Source of the DNA: UBA12403 sp043808565
Lineage (GTDB): Bacteria > Patescibacteriota > Patescibacteriia > UBA9934 > GWF2-40-263
Reading direction: 5' to 3'
Assembly (NCBI GenBank): GCA_043808565.1
Contig: JAZDEQ010000044.1
Location: forward strand, 1-14,532
DNA length: 14,532 bases
Shown: positions 5,915-13,335 of the stretch, one piece after another
How positions within the stretch are numbered: the first letter of the stretch is position 1
Layout: each line of letters begins with the position of its first letter
Made by a program: the position numbers and the translations under genes
The notes under the pieces: model-generated
Told to the model about the DNA's origin: nothing
Seen by the model: only the letters and a program-made list of their open reading frames with translations
The model's database searches: none

Positions 5915-6805
5915 ATGGCTGATAAAAAAATCGTAAAATTTTTGAGTTTACTTATTGTTGGCACTTGGCTTGTGCCTTCTTTTGTTTTAGCCGCTAATTC
6001 TATCCGCCCAGGCACAGCCGATTATCTGGTTGGTAATGGTTTAACCGAACAGCAAATAACCCCTGAAACCGCGACTGAAAAACGTGAACCGTTTATTAGC
6101 TTAACTGGTGAAACTGTTTATATCGATCCAATCGGCGATGTTCTCAGCCGTGTCGGCACCTATCCACAAATTAATTACGGCTGGGGTGATTTGACCAAAG
6201 TTGAATTAAAAAAGAATAACGAAAAACAATGTTGGCAATTTGGTTTAAATGTAGCTCAAGAAATTCCACCAAATACACCTTCGCTCCAAGCCAATTTTAT
6301 TCTTTACATTGATCGCGACGGAATTCTAGAAAATAATGCTCCGCAGGGCGTTAGAATTAATACTGATTATGAAGTTTCTATCAAATACGATATTGTCGAT
6401 AAAGAAAACCCTGGCTGGGAAACCGGCTTGCGTTGGTATAACAAAGAAACTGATTTTTGGGCCGTTAATAAAACCACGGCTTCGACTTTTGAAATGAAGG
6501 GTAGCAATCTTTCGGTTTGCGTTCCGTTTGCCGAAATCCCAGCCGAAGTAATTCCAACTTGGCGCGTTGCGGCCGCTATTAGCGATGGTGGCAACACTCA
6601 GATCGACGTGGCCCCGGGCGCTGGTTTTCCGCCACCACTTGGTGAAACTTACGCCACTTGGCAACCTACCATTGATCAGCCCTCGACAGAATCTTTATCT
6701 TTGCTAAACTGGAACGCATTAATGATTATTGTTGCGGTTATCGGATTAATTGTTTTGGTAAAAATTGTGTTTTGGATAGTTGAAAAAAGGAAACTTAAAA
6801 AATAA
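5915..6805 (+). CDS. Secreted protein with C-terminal membrane anchor
   Basis: A 296-residue envelope protein of unknown function. A signal peptide spans about 1-27 (MADKKIVKF, core LSLLIVGTWLVPSFVLA, cleavage near VLA-AN). A beta-rich extracytoplasmic domain follows (about 55-235), including TYPQINYGWGDLTKVELKK and ANFILYIDRDG. One Cys in KQCWQFG and one in SVCVPF may form a disulfide. Near the C-terminus, ALMIIVAVIGLIVLVKIVFW is a single membrane segment followed by a Lys/Arg tail (EKRKLKK), so the protein is probably anchored with most of it outside. The fold could be a carbohydrate-binding or DOMON-like sandwich, but I cannot confirm that. The start ATG is 20 bases after tRNA-Pro with no Shine-Dalgarno. 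tRNA-Gly lies 52 bases downstream. It is probably cotranscribed with tRNA-Pro. Confidence 0.8.
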   Translation: MADKKIVKFLSLLIVGTWLVPSFVLAANSIRPGTADYLVGNGLTEQQITPETATEKREPFISLTGETVYIDPIGDVLSRVGTYPQINYGWGDLTKVELKKNNEKQCWQFGLNVAQEIPPNTPSLQANFILYIDRDGILENNAPQGVRINTDYEVSIKYDIVDKENPGWETGLRWYNKETDFWAVNKTTASTFEMKGSNLSVCVPFAEIPAEVIPTWRVAAAISDGGNTQIDVAPGAGFPPPLGETYATWQPTIDQPSTESLSLLNWNALMIIVAVIGLIVLVKIVFWIVEKRKLKK

Positions 6806-6857
6806 TCTACATCCTTATAATTTGTAGGATTCGTGAAGATTAGTAATTCGTAACAAC

Positions 6858-6931
6858 GCGGGTGTCGTATAATGGTAATACCTCAGCTTTCCAAGCTGAT
6901 GCCAGGGGTTCGATTCCCCTCACCCGCTCCA
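6858..6931 (+). tRNA. tRNA-Gly(TCC)
   Basis: A 74-nt tRNA including encoded CCA (6929-6931). Acceptor GCGGGTG (6858-6864) pairs with CACCCGC (6921-6927), the discriminator is U, and the anticodon stem TCAGC/GCTGA surrounds TTTCCAA with TCC at 6890-6892. The T-arm is AGGGG/CCCCT around TTCGATT. A TATAAT at 6816-6821 could be its -10, but no matching -35 is seen. Confidence 0.95.
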
Positions 6932-6958
6932 ATCGAAAATTCCAATATTCAAAAAGGT

Positions 6959-6983
6959 AAATCCGCCAGGTGGCGGATTTTTT
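6959..6983 (+). terminator. Terminator after tRNA-Gly
   Basis: Perfect 9-bp stem AAATCCGCC (6959-6967) / GGCGGATTT (6972-6980) with a 4-nt loop and a 6-T run. It separates tRNA-Gly from the ABC transporter operon. Confidence 0.85.
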
Positions 6984-7015
6984 GAAACTTAAAATTAGTA
7001 AAATCTCAAGTTTTT

Positions 7016-7024
7016 TGTTAAGAT
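7016..7024 (+). promoter_or_regulatory. Possible extended -10 for the ABC transporter operon
   Basis: TGTTAAGAT (7016-7024) is an extended -10-like sequence 14 bases before the ATG at 7039. No convincing -35 is present. If used, the leader would be only about 8 bases. Confidence 0.3.
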
Positions 7025-7038
7025 TTTGAAGAATTTAT

Positions 7039-8808
7039 ATGAAACTTCTAAACGAATTAAATGAAATCTGGTGGGGGATGAAAAATGCTTTGTCTTTCTT
7101 AGCTAAAAAAGAAAAAACCAATCTTTTGGTTTCCACGATTTTAATGCTTTTGGCCGGCGTTTTAGTTAACTTGCCAGCAGTCATCCTGGGCAAATTTGTT
7201 GATCAAATTATTGATTTAAAAAATCCGACTTTCGCCTTAGCTCTTCCCTTTCTCGGAATAATCATCGTTATTGTACTTTTAAAAGAAACCCTGACTATCA
7301 TTAGAAAATATTTGGTCGAAAACATTGCCACGCAAACCGAAAAAAAATTAACCGTACAAGTCGTCAGTCATTTGTTAAAAACAGATTTAAATGAATTCAT
7401 TGGTAAATATCAAATTGGCGCTTTGCACGGCCGAATCTTTCGTTCGATTCAGGGTTTAGTTAAATTGATCAAATTAGGTTTCTTGGATTTTTTTCCAACT
7501 TTTTTCGCGGCTTTAGCGGCCTTGGCTATCGCCTTTTATCAAAAACCCGCTCTGGCTTCATTTATGATCCTGGTGATTCCGGCCGGACTATTTATTGTCA
7601 TCAAACAAGTCGCCTCGCAAAAAGGCATTAGAATTTCCCTGCTCAGAGGCAAAGAAAAAATTGATGGCCGAGTGGTAGAAATGATGAGCGGGCTAGAAAC
7701 CATCCGGGTTGCTAACACGGCTGATTTAGAAGTCAAAAAAATCGAAACTGTGGCTGAAGATTTAAGAAAGATTGAAATTCGACATCACGTTTACATGATG
7801 TTTTATGATGCGGCTAAATATTTAAATGAAACATTTTTCTATATTTTGGTTATCAGTATTTCTATTTATTTTGCTATCAATGGAATAATTACCAAAGGCG
7901 ACATTCTAACCTATTCCGTCCTCTTCATGAGCATTGTCACCCCGCTCGCCACCATTCACCGCATCCTCGACGAAGCCCATGAAAGTGCCATCAAAGTGCA
8001 GGACTTAAATGAGTTGATAAACCAACCTTTAGACAAATCTTTTAAAACCAAAACCGCCAATAATATGCTCGAATCAAATCTGGCTTTGGAAATAAAAAAT
8101 TTGTCATTTACTTATTCTGGAAAAACTGAGCCGGTTCTTAAAAATATAAACCTCACAATTAAACCCGGTGAAAAAATTGGCCTGGCTGGCGCCTCGGGTT
8201 GTGGTAAATCGACATTAATAAAAATCATCTTAAAATTAGTTCATAATTATTCTGGTTCAATAAATTTCCTTGGTCAAAATCTTGATACCCTTTCTCGGGA
8301 AACCCTAGCCAAAAAAATTGCCTATGTGCCACAGAAAACTTATGTTTTTTCCGGAACCATCAGAGAAAATGTTATTTACGGGAATCAAAAAAATATTGGG
8401 GACAAAGAAATTATTGAAGCTTTAAAAAAAGCTAATATTTACGAGGAAGTTATAAATAATCTTGGTGGTTTGGCAGGAATAATTGCCGAAAACGGCAATA
8501 ATTTAAGCGGCGGTCAAAAACAAAGATTAGCTTTAGCCCGACTTATTTTATTGTCGCCCGAGGTTCTAATTTTTGATGAAGCCACCTCGGCCTTAGATAA
8601 CACCAATGAAATGATTATTCAAAAAAATATTGAAAACCTTTTTTCTGACAAAACAATAATTACTGTAGCCCATCGTTTAACCACGCTAAAAAACTCTGAC
8701 CGGATTCTAGTTTTTGCGGCCGGAGAAATTGTTCAAGAAGGTAGTTTTGAACAACTCGCCGAGACCGATGGTTTATTTAAAGATTTTTTGGCACACGCAA
8801 AGAAATAA
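7039..8808 (+). CDS. ABC exporter half-transporter (permease-ATPase fusion)
   Basis: A 589-residue exporter-type ABC protein with a fused membrane domain (about 1-320, roughly six helices) and a nucleotide-binding domain (about 345-589), the usual length for MsbA/multidrug-type half-transporters working as dimers. All ATPase motifs are present: Walker A GASGCGKS (384-391 region), Q-loop Gln432 in YVPQKTYVF, signature LSGGQKQR (489-496), Walker B VLIFDE (509-514), D-loop SALD (517-520) and H-loop His545 in VAHRL. It should move a substrate outward using ATP; the substrate (lipid, peptide or drug) cannot be read from the sequence. It is the first gene of a tight three-gene operon, with 5 bases to the next start. 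The ATG follows a weak GAAG only, with no true Shine-Dalgarno. Confidence 0.95.
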   Translation: MKLLNELNEIWWGMKNALSFLAKKEKTNLLVSTILMLLAGVLVNLPAVILGKFVDQIIDLKNPTFALALPFLGIIIVIVLLKETLTIIRKYLVENIATQTEKKLTVQVVSHLLKTDLNEFIGKYQIGALHGRIFRSIQGLVKLIKLGFLDFFPTFFAALAALAIAFYQKPALASFMILVIPAGLFIVIKQVASQKGIRISLLRGKEKIDGRVVEMMSGLETIRVANTADLEVKKIETVAEDLRKIEIRHHVYMMFYDAAKYLNETFFYILVISISIYFAINGIITKGDILTYSVLFMSIVTPLATIHRILDEAHESAIKVQDLNELINQPLDKSFKTKTANNMLESNLALEIKNLSFTYSGKTEPVLKNINLTIKPGEKIGLAGASGCGKSTLIKIILKLVHNYSGSINFLGQNLDTLSRETLAKKIAYVPQKTYVFSGTIRENVIYGNQKNIGDKEIIEALKKANIYEEVINNLGGLAGIIAENGNNLSGGQKQRLALARLILLSPEVLIFDEATSALDNTNEMIIQKNIENLFSDKTIITVAHRLTTLKNSDRILVFAAGEIVQEGSFEQLAETDGLFKDFLAHAKK

Positions 8809-8813
8809 AAATT

Positions 8814-9371
8814 ATGTCCAATATTTTTATTATCCACGGCACTGGCAGTAATCCGGAAAACAACTGGTTTCCCTGGTTAAAAACTGAATTGGAAAAATCA
8901 GGCCATCAAGTTTTGATTCCCAAATTTCCAACACCAAAGAACCAATCGCTTCAAACTTGGTTGGAAACTTTTGAAAATTACCAACAATACTTAAACGAAG
9001 AAACAATCGTCGTTGGCCATAGTTTGGGCGTAGCTTTTCTACTGAGTATTCTTGAAAACCTCAAACAACCAATCAAAGCCGCTTTTTTCGTTTCTGGTTT
9101 TATCGGCCCATTGAACAATCCTGAATTCGACACCCTGAACCAAACTTTTGTGACAAAAACTTTTGCTTGGGAAAAAATTAAAAAATCTTGTCCGAAATTT
9201 TTTATTATAAATTCTGACAACGACCCTTACATCTGTTTAGAAAAAGGCGCGGAGCTAGCCAAAAATCTTGATTCAGAATTAATCATTTTAAAAAACGCCG
9301 GCCATATTAATAAAGAGTCCGGCCACACGAAATTTGAATTTTTATTGAAAAAAATTAAAGAGATTGTCTAA
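8814..9371 (+). CDS. RBBP9/YdeN-family serine hydrolase
   Basis: A 185-residue alpha/beta hydrolase of the short RBBP9/YdeN type. The family signature IIHGTGSNPENNWFPWL (6-22) is followed by the nucleophile elbow GHSLG (68-72, Ser70), an acid in NSDNDPYI (Asp137 likely) and His164 in AGHIN. This is a complete Ser-Asp-His triad at the expected spacing, and the length is normal for the family. The substrate is unknown; family members are cytosolic esterase or peptidase-like enzymes, and there is no signal peptide. The gene is 5 bases after the ABC transporter and 5 bases before the HAD gene, so it is translated from the same mRNA. Confidence 0.9.
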   Translation: MSNIFIIHGTGSNPENNWFPWLKTELEKSGHQVLIPKFPTPKNQSLQTWLETFENYQQYLNEETIVVGHSLGVAFLLSILENLKQPIKAAFFVSGFIGPLNNPEFDTLNQTFVTKTFAWEKIKKSCPKFFIINSDNDPYICLEKGAELAKNLDSELIILKNAGHINKESGHTKFEFLLKKIKEIV

Positions 9372-9376
9372 ATTTT

Positions 9377-10012
9377 ATGTCTCCTAAAACTCTCATCTTC
9401 GACTTCGATGGCACGCTGGCCGACACGCTCGATGCGGTGGTTAAAATTTATAATGACCTAGCGCCAAAATTCCGCTGTCGACCGGTAAACCTCGCCGATA
9501 AAGAAAAACTTCGTCACCAAAGACCGCAAAAACTTTTTAAAATCTACGGTATTGCCTGGTTTAAATTGCCATTTCTGCTTTTCAAAATTCAAAAAGAACT
9601 CCAGCAACAAATCGATAATATCAAACCAATAAAAAATATTGTCGAAACCCTGAAAACTCTTAAAACCGCTGGTTTTAATTTGGGTATTCTTACCTCAAAT
9701 TCCAAAGAAAACGCCGCGGCTTTTTTAAATAAAAATGGACTGACTAATCTTTTTGATTTTATCCATTCAGACCGAAACTTTTTTGGCAAAGATCGCGCCA
9801 TGCAACGTTGTTTAAAAACTCAGAATCTTCCGACTGATTCTGTCGTCTACATCGGCGACGAAACCCGCGACATTGAGGCGGCTAAAAAAGTTGGGTTACG
9901 AATTATTGCGGTCGGTTGGGGATTTAATAGTCGAGAAGCGTTGGTTGGGGCTGGATCGGACGGGCTGGTTGATTGGCCGGGAGAATTATTAACCAAAATA
10001 CAAAAACTTTAA
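9377..10012 (+). CDS. HAD-superfamily phosphatase (phosphoglycolate phosphatase-like)
   Basis: A 211-residue haloacid dehalogenase-type hydrolase. Motif I is FDFDGTLADT (8-17) with nucleophile Asp9 and Asp11; motif II is ILTSNS (104-109); motif III Lys is near 138 in FGKDRA; motif IV is YIGDETRDIEAAKKVGL (158-174) with Asp161 and Asp165. A helical cap lies between motifs I and II (about 18-90), which is subclass I. These residues support Mg2+-dependent phosphomonoester hydrolysis. Gph-like activity is a family guess. The C-terminus VGWGFNSREAL matches phosphoglycolate phosphatase-type proteins. It is the last gene of the operon, and a terminator follows at 10026. Confidence 0.9.
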   Translation: MSPKTLIFDFDGTLADTLDAVVKIYNDLAPKFRCRPVNLADKEKLRHQRPQKLFKIYGIAWFKLPFLLFKIQKELQQQIDNIKPIKNIVETLKTLKTAGFNLGILTSNSKENAAAFLNKNGLTNLFDFIHSDRNFFGKDRAMQRCLKTQNLPTDSVVYIGDETRDIEAAKKVGLRIIAVGWGFNSREALVGAGSDGLVDWPGELLTKIQKL

Positions 10013-10025
10013 AATTTCCAAAATA

Positions 10026-10065
10026 AAAAACCGTCCCACCTTTCGCGAAAAGCGGAACGGTTTTT
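10026..10065. terminator. Terminator at the end of the ABC/hydrolase/HAD operon
   Basis: Outer stem AAAAACCGT (10026-10034) / ACGGTTTTT (10057-10065), with CC/GG pairing after one mismatch and an inner TTTCGCGAAA palindrome (10041-10050). T-runs occur in both directions, so it may also end the convergent minus-strand operon that stops at 10083. Confidence 0.75.
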
Positions 10066-10082
10066 AAAATGATTTACTGAAG

Positions 10083-10871
10083 TTAATTTTTTTCCAAAAC
10101 ATACACCAAAGCCATTGGCACGGTTGGATTATAGTAACGTTTGTGGGTTGAGCGAAATTGTTCTGAAACAGGATAACAAGAAATTCTTTTTATAATTTTA
10201 AATTCCGACATTACTGATTCATATTGCTCGAGGGTTTTATAATAATGATAAAAGGTTCCATGCTCTCCACGACGGCCGTGAGAAAAATCGTATCTTTCAT
10301 TATTTTTAAGTTCTCGGCCAACTTTTAAACACTCGTAAGCCGGATTCAGTATGGCAAAAACATACGAACCACCTTTTTTTAAAATAGTATGAACATTATC
10401 AATGTGCTTTTTGTAATCTGCCACAGAAAGATGCATAAGAAAATTTCTTGAAACACAAAGGTCAATACTTTTTGCGTCAAAAAAATTTTTCCCGATCTTT
10501 TCAACCCGCGCCTCAACTGTGGCAATATTTGTGGGTTTTCCAAGATCTTTAATGTACGATTGCAACCGTTTAACAAGTTCATTTTGGCCTTCGATTCCTA
10601 AATACAACATTGTATTAAAACGCGCATGATCTAATCCAACAGTATTTTTTAAGGCCGCAATCGAATCAGAATATCCATAAAGAAGCTGAATGCCCATAAG
10701 GTTTGTGCCGCAACCAAAATCAACAACCAGCGCTCTGGGTGTTTGAGCCAAAAGACTAATTATTTCCGGATAAAAATAAGGATTAATAACATAATCCAAA
10801 CCAACGTTGCCTTCTTGTTCAAGCTTTTCCCAAAGAACGTCCCAGTATTTTTTTCCAAACTCTTTGGTCAT
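10083..10871 (-). CDS. Class I SAM-dependent methyltransferase
   Basis: A 262-residue Rossmann-fold methyltransferase. Motif I LVVDFGCGTNLMG (48-60) binds S-adenosylmethionine, an acidic residue follows the next strand (VGLDHARF), and the post-motif region IDLCVSRNFLMHLS carries the typical motif IV position. ILKKGGSYVFAILNP matches the strand 5 region. The acceptor substrate is unknown, and the protein is cytosolic by sequence. Its start is 3 bases from the stop of the upstream gene, and the symporter, sensor and methyltransferase genes are packed on one strand, so it is probably the last gene of that operon. No Shine-Dalgarno precedes the ATG. Confidence 0.88.
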   Translation of the reverse strand: MTKEFGKKYWDVLWEKLEQEGNVGLDYVINPYFYPEIISLLAQTPRALVVDFGCGTNLMGIQLLYGYSDSIAALKNTVGLDHARFNTMLYLGIEGQNELVKRLQSYIKDLGKPTNIATVEARVEKIGKNFFDAKSIDLCVSRNFLMHLSVADYKKHIDNVHTILKKGGSYVFAILNPAYECLKVGRELKNNERYDFSHGRRGEHGTFYHYYKTLEQYESVMSEFKIIKRISCYPVSEQFRSTHKRYYNPTVPMALVYVLEKN

Positions 10872-10874
10872 AAA

Positions 10875-11420
10875 CTACTTTTTTTGTTTGGGTAAAGACG
10901 TCCAAAGCATATCAAACATGTCTCTAAAAACATCGATCAGGGTTTCGCTTTCAATAACTAATCCCAGAACAGACATGTGCGGATTCATGACCAAAATTTT
11001 ATCATCAAGAACATCAATACTACTGCGGAAAGTATACGAATTAGGAACAGTTTTTACCGAACGATACTTTAAACCTCGTGGTTCAAAACGAAGACCATCT
11101 GCTTTCATGATTACTCGAGTAGAAACTTTTCGTTTATCAAGTTTTAAACGAAAGTCTTGTAAAAATTCGCGATCAACTGGCAACCAATCATCGATACTCG
11201 CCAGGGCTCGCCATTCAGTATATTTATCCAAACCAGAAAGATAAAAATTTTTAAGTTGATCTGGAGTATTTAAAAAAGCCACACCCTTGGCTTGGGTCTC
11301 GGCTTTTTTAATAAGCTTTTTGATTATTTTGTCCATAGTTTTTTCAATACTATGGTACACGAAACATTGATTTTTTGCATCTATTTTTTCTCCTAAACCT
11401 TTTTCGGCATCGCCAAACAA
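10875..11420 (-). CDS. Stand-alone TrmB-like effector domain (no HTH)
   Basis: A 181-residue protein whose body (about 45-178) resembles the C-terminal sensor domains of the two TrmB regulators in this window. The shared tail pattern is a short strand, DKILVMNPHMSVLGLVIES, then an amphipathic helix, LIDVFRDMFDMLW. No winged-helix domain precedes it, and the symporter gene occupies the DNA where one would be encoded. So it looks like a sensor-only protein that may dimerise with, or titrate ligand from, a full TrmB such as the one at 13336-14088. The first ATG (11420) overlaps the symporter end by 28 bases. ATG 11336 (residue 29, MDKIIKKLIKK) is an alternative start giving 152 residues. Function is inferred from domain resemblance only. 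Confidence 0.65.
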   Translation of the reverse strand: MFGDAEKGLGEKIDAKNQCFVYHSIEKTMDKIIKKLIKKAETQAKGVAFLNTPDQLKNFYLSGLDKYTEWRALASIDDWLPVDREFLQDFRLKLDKRKVSTRVIMKADGLRFEPRGLKYRSVKTVPNSYTFRSSIDVLDDKILVMNPHMSVLGLVIESETLIDVFRDMFDMLWTSLPKQKK

Positions 11421-12904
11421 AACCCTGTACTAACAGCAATAATAAATAACGATGCGCCGACAATCCAAATTGGTTGATCGATAATATTGCCGTAAACAAA
11501 CAATGGAATACCAACAACAAAAGCCAATAGCACGCCCCAAAACACTCCGCGGGCGTCGAGGCGCGGCCAATACAAACTTAGAACCGTCGGTACCACCACA
11601 CAAGCGGCAACAGTGTTAAAAATCCACCACAAATGTTTGAGGCCAAAACCCGGAATGTAAGTTACGGCTAAAGCGACCAGAAAACCCAAAACTGTTATGC
11701 CCAACATGGCTTTTCGAGAATTTCGAACGCCCTTATTATCAAGTCGCTTTCCGATAACCGTCTCTTCTTGAGACAGAACTTGATCTTCGTCGATTTTTCG
11801 CAAAATTTCTTTTTCTTGATCAGAATATTTAACCACGTCGGTCACATAAAGTGCGCTGGCCGCGACGACACCGGAATCCAAAGTTGAATATAAGGCGCTC
11901 AAAAGCATCACGACAAACAAAGCGACAGCGCTCAGCGGCAACAACCGACTAACTGTAGCCACACCAATCATCGAAACATCAATTCCGACCGGCAAAACGA
12001 TGCCTAAACTTCCATTAGCCGCTAAAAAACCTAAGGCTGAAAGAGCTACTGGCACAATCCCGAACATGATAGCCCCAAAAATGAACGAAGGAACCAAATT
12101 GTTTTTCTTAATCGCAAAAGCTCGCTGCCAATATTGCTGATCAGAAATCGCGCCAGAGATCAAACCAATCGCCGTAACAATACCAAAAGAAAAAGCCACT
12201 GATGGATCAAAAATATTTTTAAATTGTCCGGTCACGCCGCCAAAACCAACCATCACAGCCGACCAACCGCCGGCAACATGAATCGCCCATGGTACAACGA
12301 CAACTACACCAACAATAATTAAAATAAATTGAATAAAATCTGTAACAAAAGATGATTCCAAACCAGAAATAAAAGCGTAAATTAAAACCGTGGTGGCCAT
12401 AATTGCCATAACATTAATCAGCGGAATCCCAGTCAAAAATGAAACCAAACTGCCGCCAGCAAATAATTGTACGGCCGCGGCCATCAGCTGATAAAAAAAG
12501 TATGGGAACAAATACATTTTGTGAACCTTTTCGCTCTGCAAACGAAATTTTATCCATTGCGGCAAGGTGTAACCATAAGGAAGTTTCTCGCGAATTTTTG
12601 GCGCTAGCCAAATAAAAATAAGCAGAGCTATTATATTGGGAAAAGTAAACCAAAAAATACCAGCCAAGCCTTTTTGATAAGCCATTTGAACAGAAACAAA
12701 AAGCGCTGGCGCCCAAATCCATGAGGCCGCAATACTAGCCGCACCCAACCACCACTTAACATTTCTTTCGGCCACCAAAAAACCTTGGATGGAACGGTAT
12801 TTTTTCCAACGAGCGAAAAAATAAGTTATAAGAATCATCAAGACTCCATAAACAATCAGCAATAAGTAACCTTGGATTGGTGAAAGATTTAATAATGTAG
12901 TCAT
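11393..12904 (-). CDS. Sodium:solute symporter (SSS/SSF family)
   Basis: A 503-residue multi-pass transporter with about 13 membrane helices, the usual size of the solute:sodium symporter family. Supporting features are the N-terminal region WWLGAASIAASWIWAPALF (51-69), the family-type stretch ISGLESSFVTDFIQF (179-193), ISDQQYWQRAF (253-263), and SALYSTLDSG (336-345), which corresponds to the Na+-binding part of the core. It should import a small solute using the sodium gradient; the ISDQQYWQRAF variant recalls urea/Dur3-like members, but the substrate is not determined. A hydrophilic loop with many charges lies near 356-398. It is the first gene of a minus-strand operon with the sensor and methyltransferase genes. 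The start ATG has no Shine-Dalgarno and no clear promoter, because repeats fill its upstream region. Confidence 0.88.
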   Translation of the reverse strand: MTTLLNLSPIQGYLLLIVYGVLMILITYFFARWKKYRSIQGFLVAERNVKWWLGAASIAASWIWAPALFVSVQMAYQKGLAGIFWFTFPNIIALLIFIWLAPKIREKLPYGYTLPQWIKFRLQSEKVHKMYLFPYFFYQLMAAAVQLFAGGSLVSFLTGIPLINVMAIMATTVLIYAFISGLESSFVTDFIQFILIIVGVVVVVPWAIHVAGGWSAVMVGFGGVTGQFKNIFDPSVAFSFGIVTAIGLISGAISDQQYWQRAFAIKKNNLVPSFIFGAIMFGIVPVALSALGFLAANGSLGIVLPVGIDVSMIGVATVSRLLPLSAVALFVVMLLSALYSTLDSGVVAASALYVTDVVKYSDQEKEILRKIDEDQVLSQEETVIGKRLDNKGVRNSRKAMLGITVLGFLVALAVTYIPGFGLKHLWWIFNTVAACVVVPTVLSLYWPRLDARGVFWGVLLAFVVGIPLFVYGNIIDQPIWIVGASLFIIAVSTGFCLAMPKKV

Positions 12905-13262
12905 ATTTTTTATTTGTGGTTGCTGGGGCTTTGCCCCAAGGCCCTAGTTACTTTTCTTTTCCGGCCAAAAGAAAACTAACGAAAAGAAAAAGCCTTTGTA
13001 GAGAGCCCTTTTGTCTGTCGCTACGGGTTGCGTTTCTCCTCTAGGTTTTTTTGTTTCAAATCGCCTCGAGGCGAATTGGCTACCTTTTCGTGTTTCATCA
13101 CGTTCTAGCTCGAGCGCAAGCCAAAAGGGTCAAGCGGGGTTGGATCGGATCGGAAGCGGATCGGGGTGGGACGAGGCCTGTACATCGCTGAAGCGACGTA
13201 GGCGGAACGTTATGCTTCTCCAGCCTTTCAAGCCTTTCCAGCCTCTCCGGCCTCAGCCACAA
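12905..13262. repeat. Mosaic of palindromes and tandem repeats between divergent genes
   Basis: This intergenic stretch is GC-richer than its neighbours and has no credible gene. It contains TGGGGC-TTT-GCCCCA (12924-12938); a 14-bp arm pair GTTACTTTTCTTTT (12947-12960) / AAAAGAAAACTAAC (12967-12980) with one mismatch; a perfect 14-base palindrome centred on CTCGAG (13061-13074); CGTG/CACG; GGATCGG iterations around 13142-13166; TCGCT/AGCGA near 13187-13198; and a 9-bp tandem repeat. The first hairpins resemble a short repeat family I have seen in unrelated bacterial sequences; this is memory, not a search. Probably an interspersed repeat or a degenerate insertion. Confidence 0.6.
13212..13258 (+). 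repeat. Five imperfect 9-bp tandem repeats
   Basis: Consecutive 9-mers ATGCTTCTC, CAGCCTTTC, AAGCCTTTC, CAGCCTCTC and CGGCCTCAG (consensus CAGCCTTTC) lie just upstream of the TrmB promoter. They might be a slippage-prone spacer or binding-site array; no function is shown. Confidence 0.7.
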
Positions 13263-13266
13263 CCAA

Positions 13267-13296
13267 TTGACAATCATTTACCATGCAGTGTATTCT
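13267..13296 (+). promoter_or_regulatory. Promoter of the TrmB gene at 13336
   Basis: Perfect -35 TTGACA (13267-13272), an 18-base spacer and TATTCT (13291-13296). The predicted start near 13303 gives a leader of about 33 bases containing AGTGG/CCACT (13307-13311 / 13321-13325). That dyad is a possible autoregulatory operator; this part is speculative. Confidence 0.6.
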
Positions 13297-13335
13297 AATC
13301 TCAGTGAGTGGCAAATACCACCACTATAACTACCT

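Noticed and set aside
5737..6015. N-terminal extension of the metalloprotease-like gene to an ATG at 6015
   Set aside because: It would read antisense through the whole tRNA-Pro and the start of the plus-strand surface protein gene. ATG 5736 gives a signal sequence and has a promoter.
10807..11244. 145-codon plus-strand frame antisense to the TrmB-like sensor gene
   Set aside because: Shadow of the minus-strand operon; no domain and no start signals.
13011..13298. 95-codon plus-strand frame in the repeat mosaic
   Set aside because: Low-complexity Ser/Arg/Pro-rich translation of palindromes and 9-bp repeats, and it runs through the TrmB -35 region. More likely non-coding.
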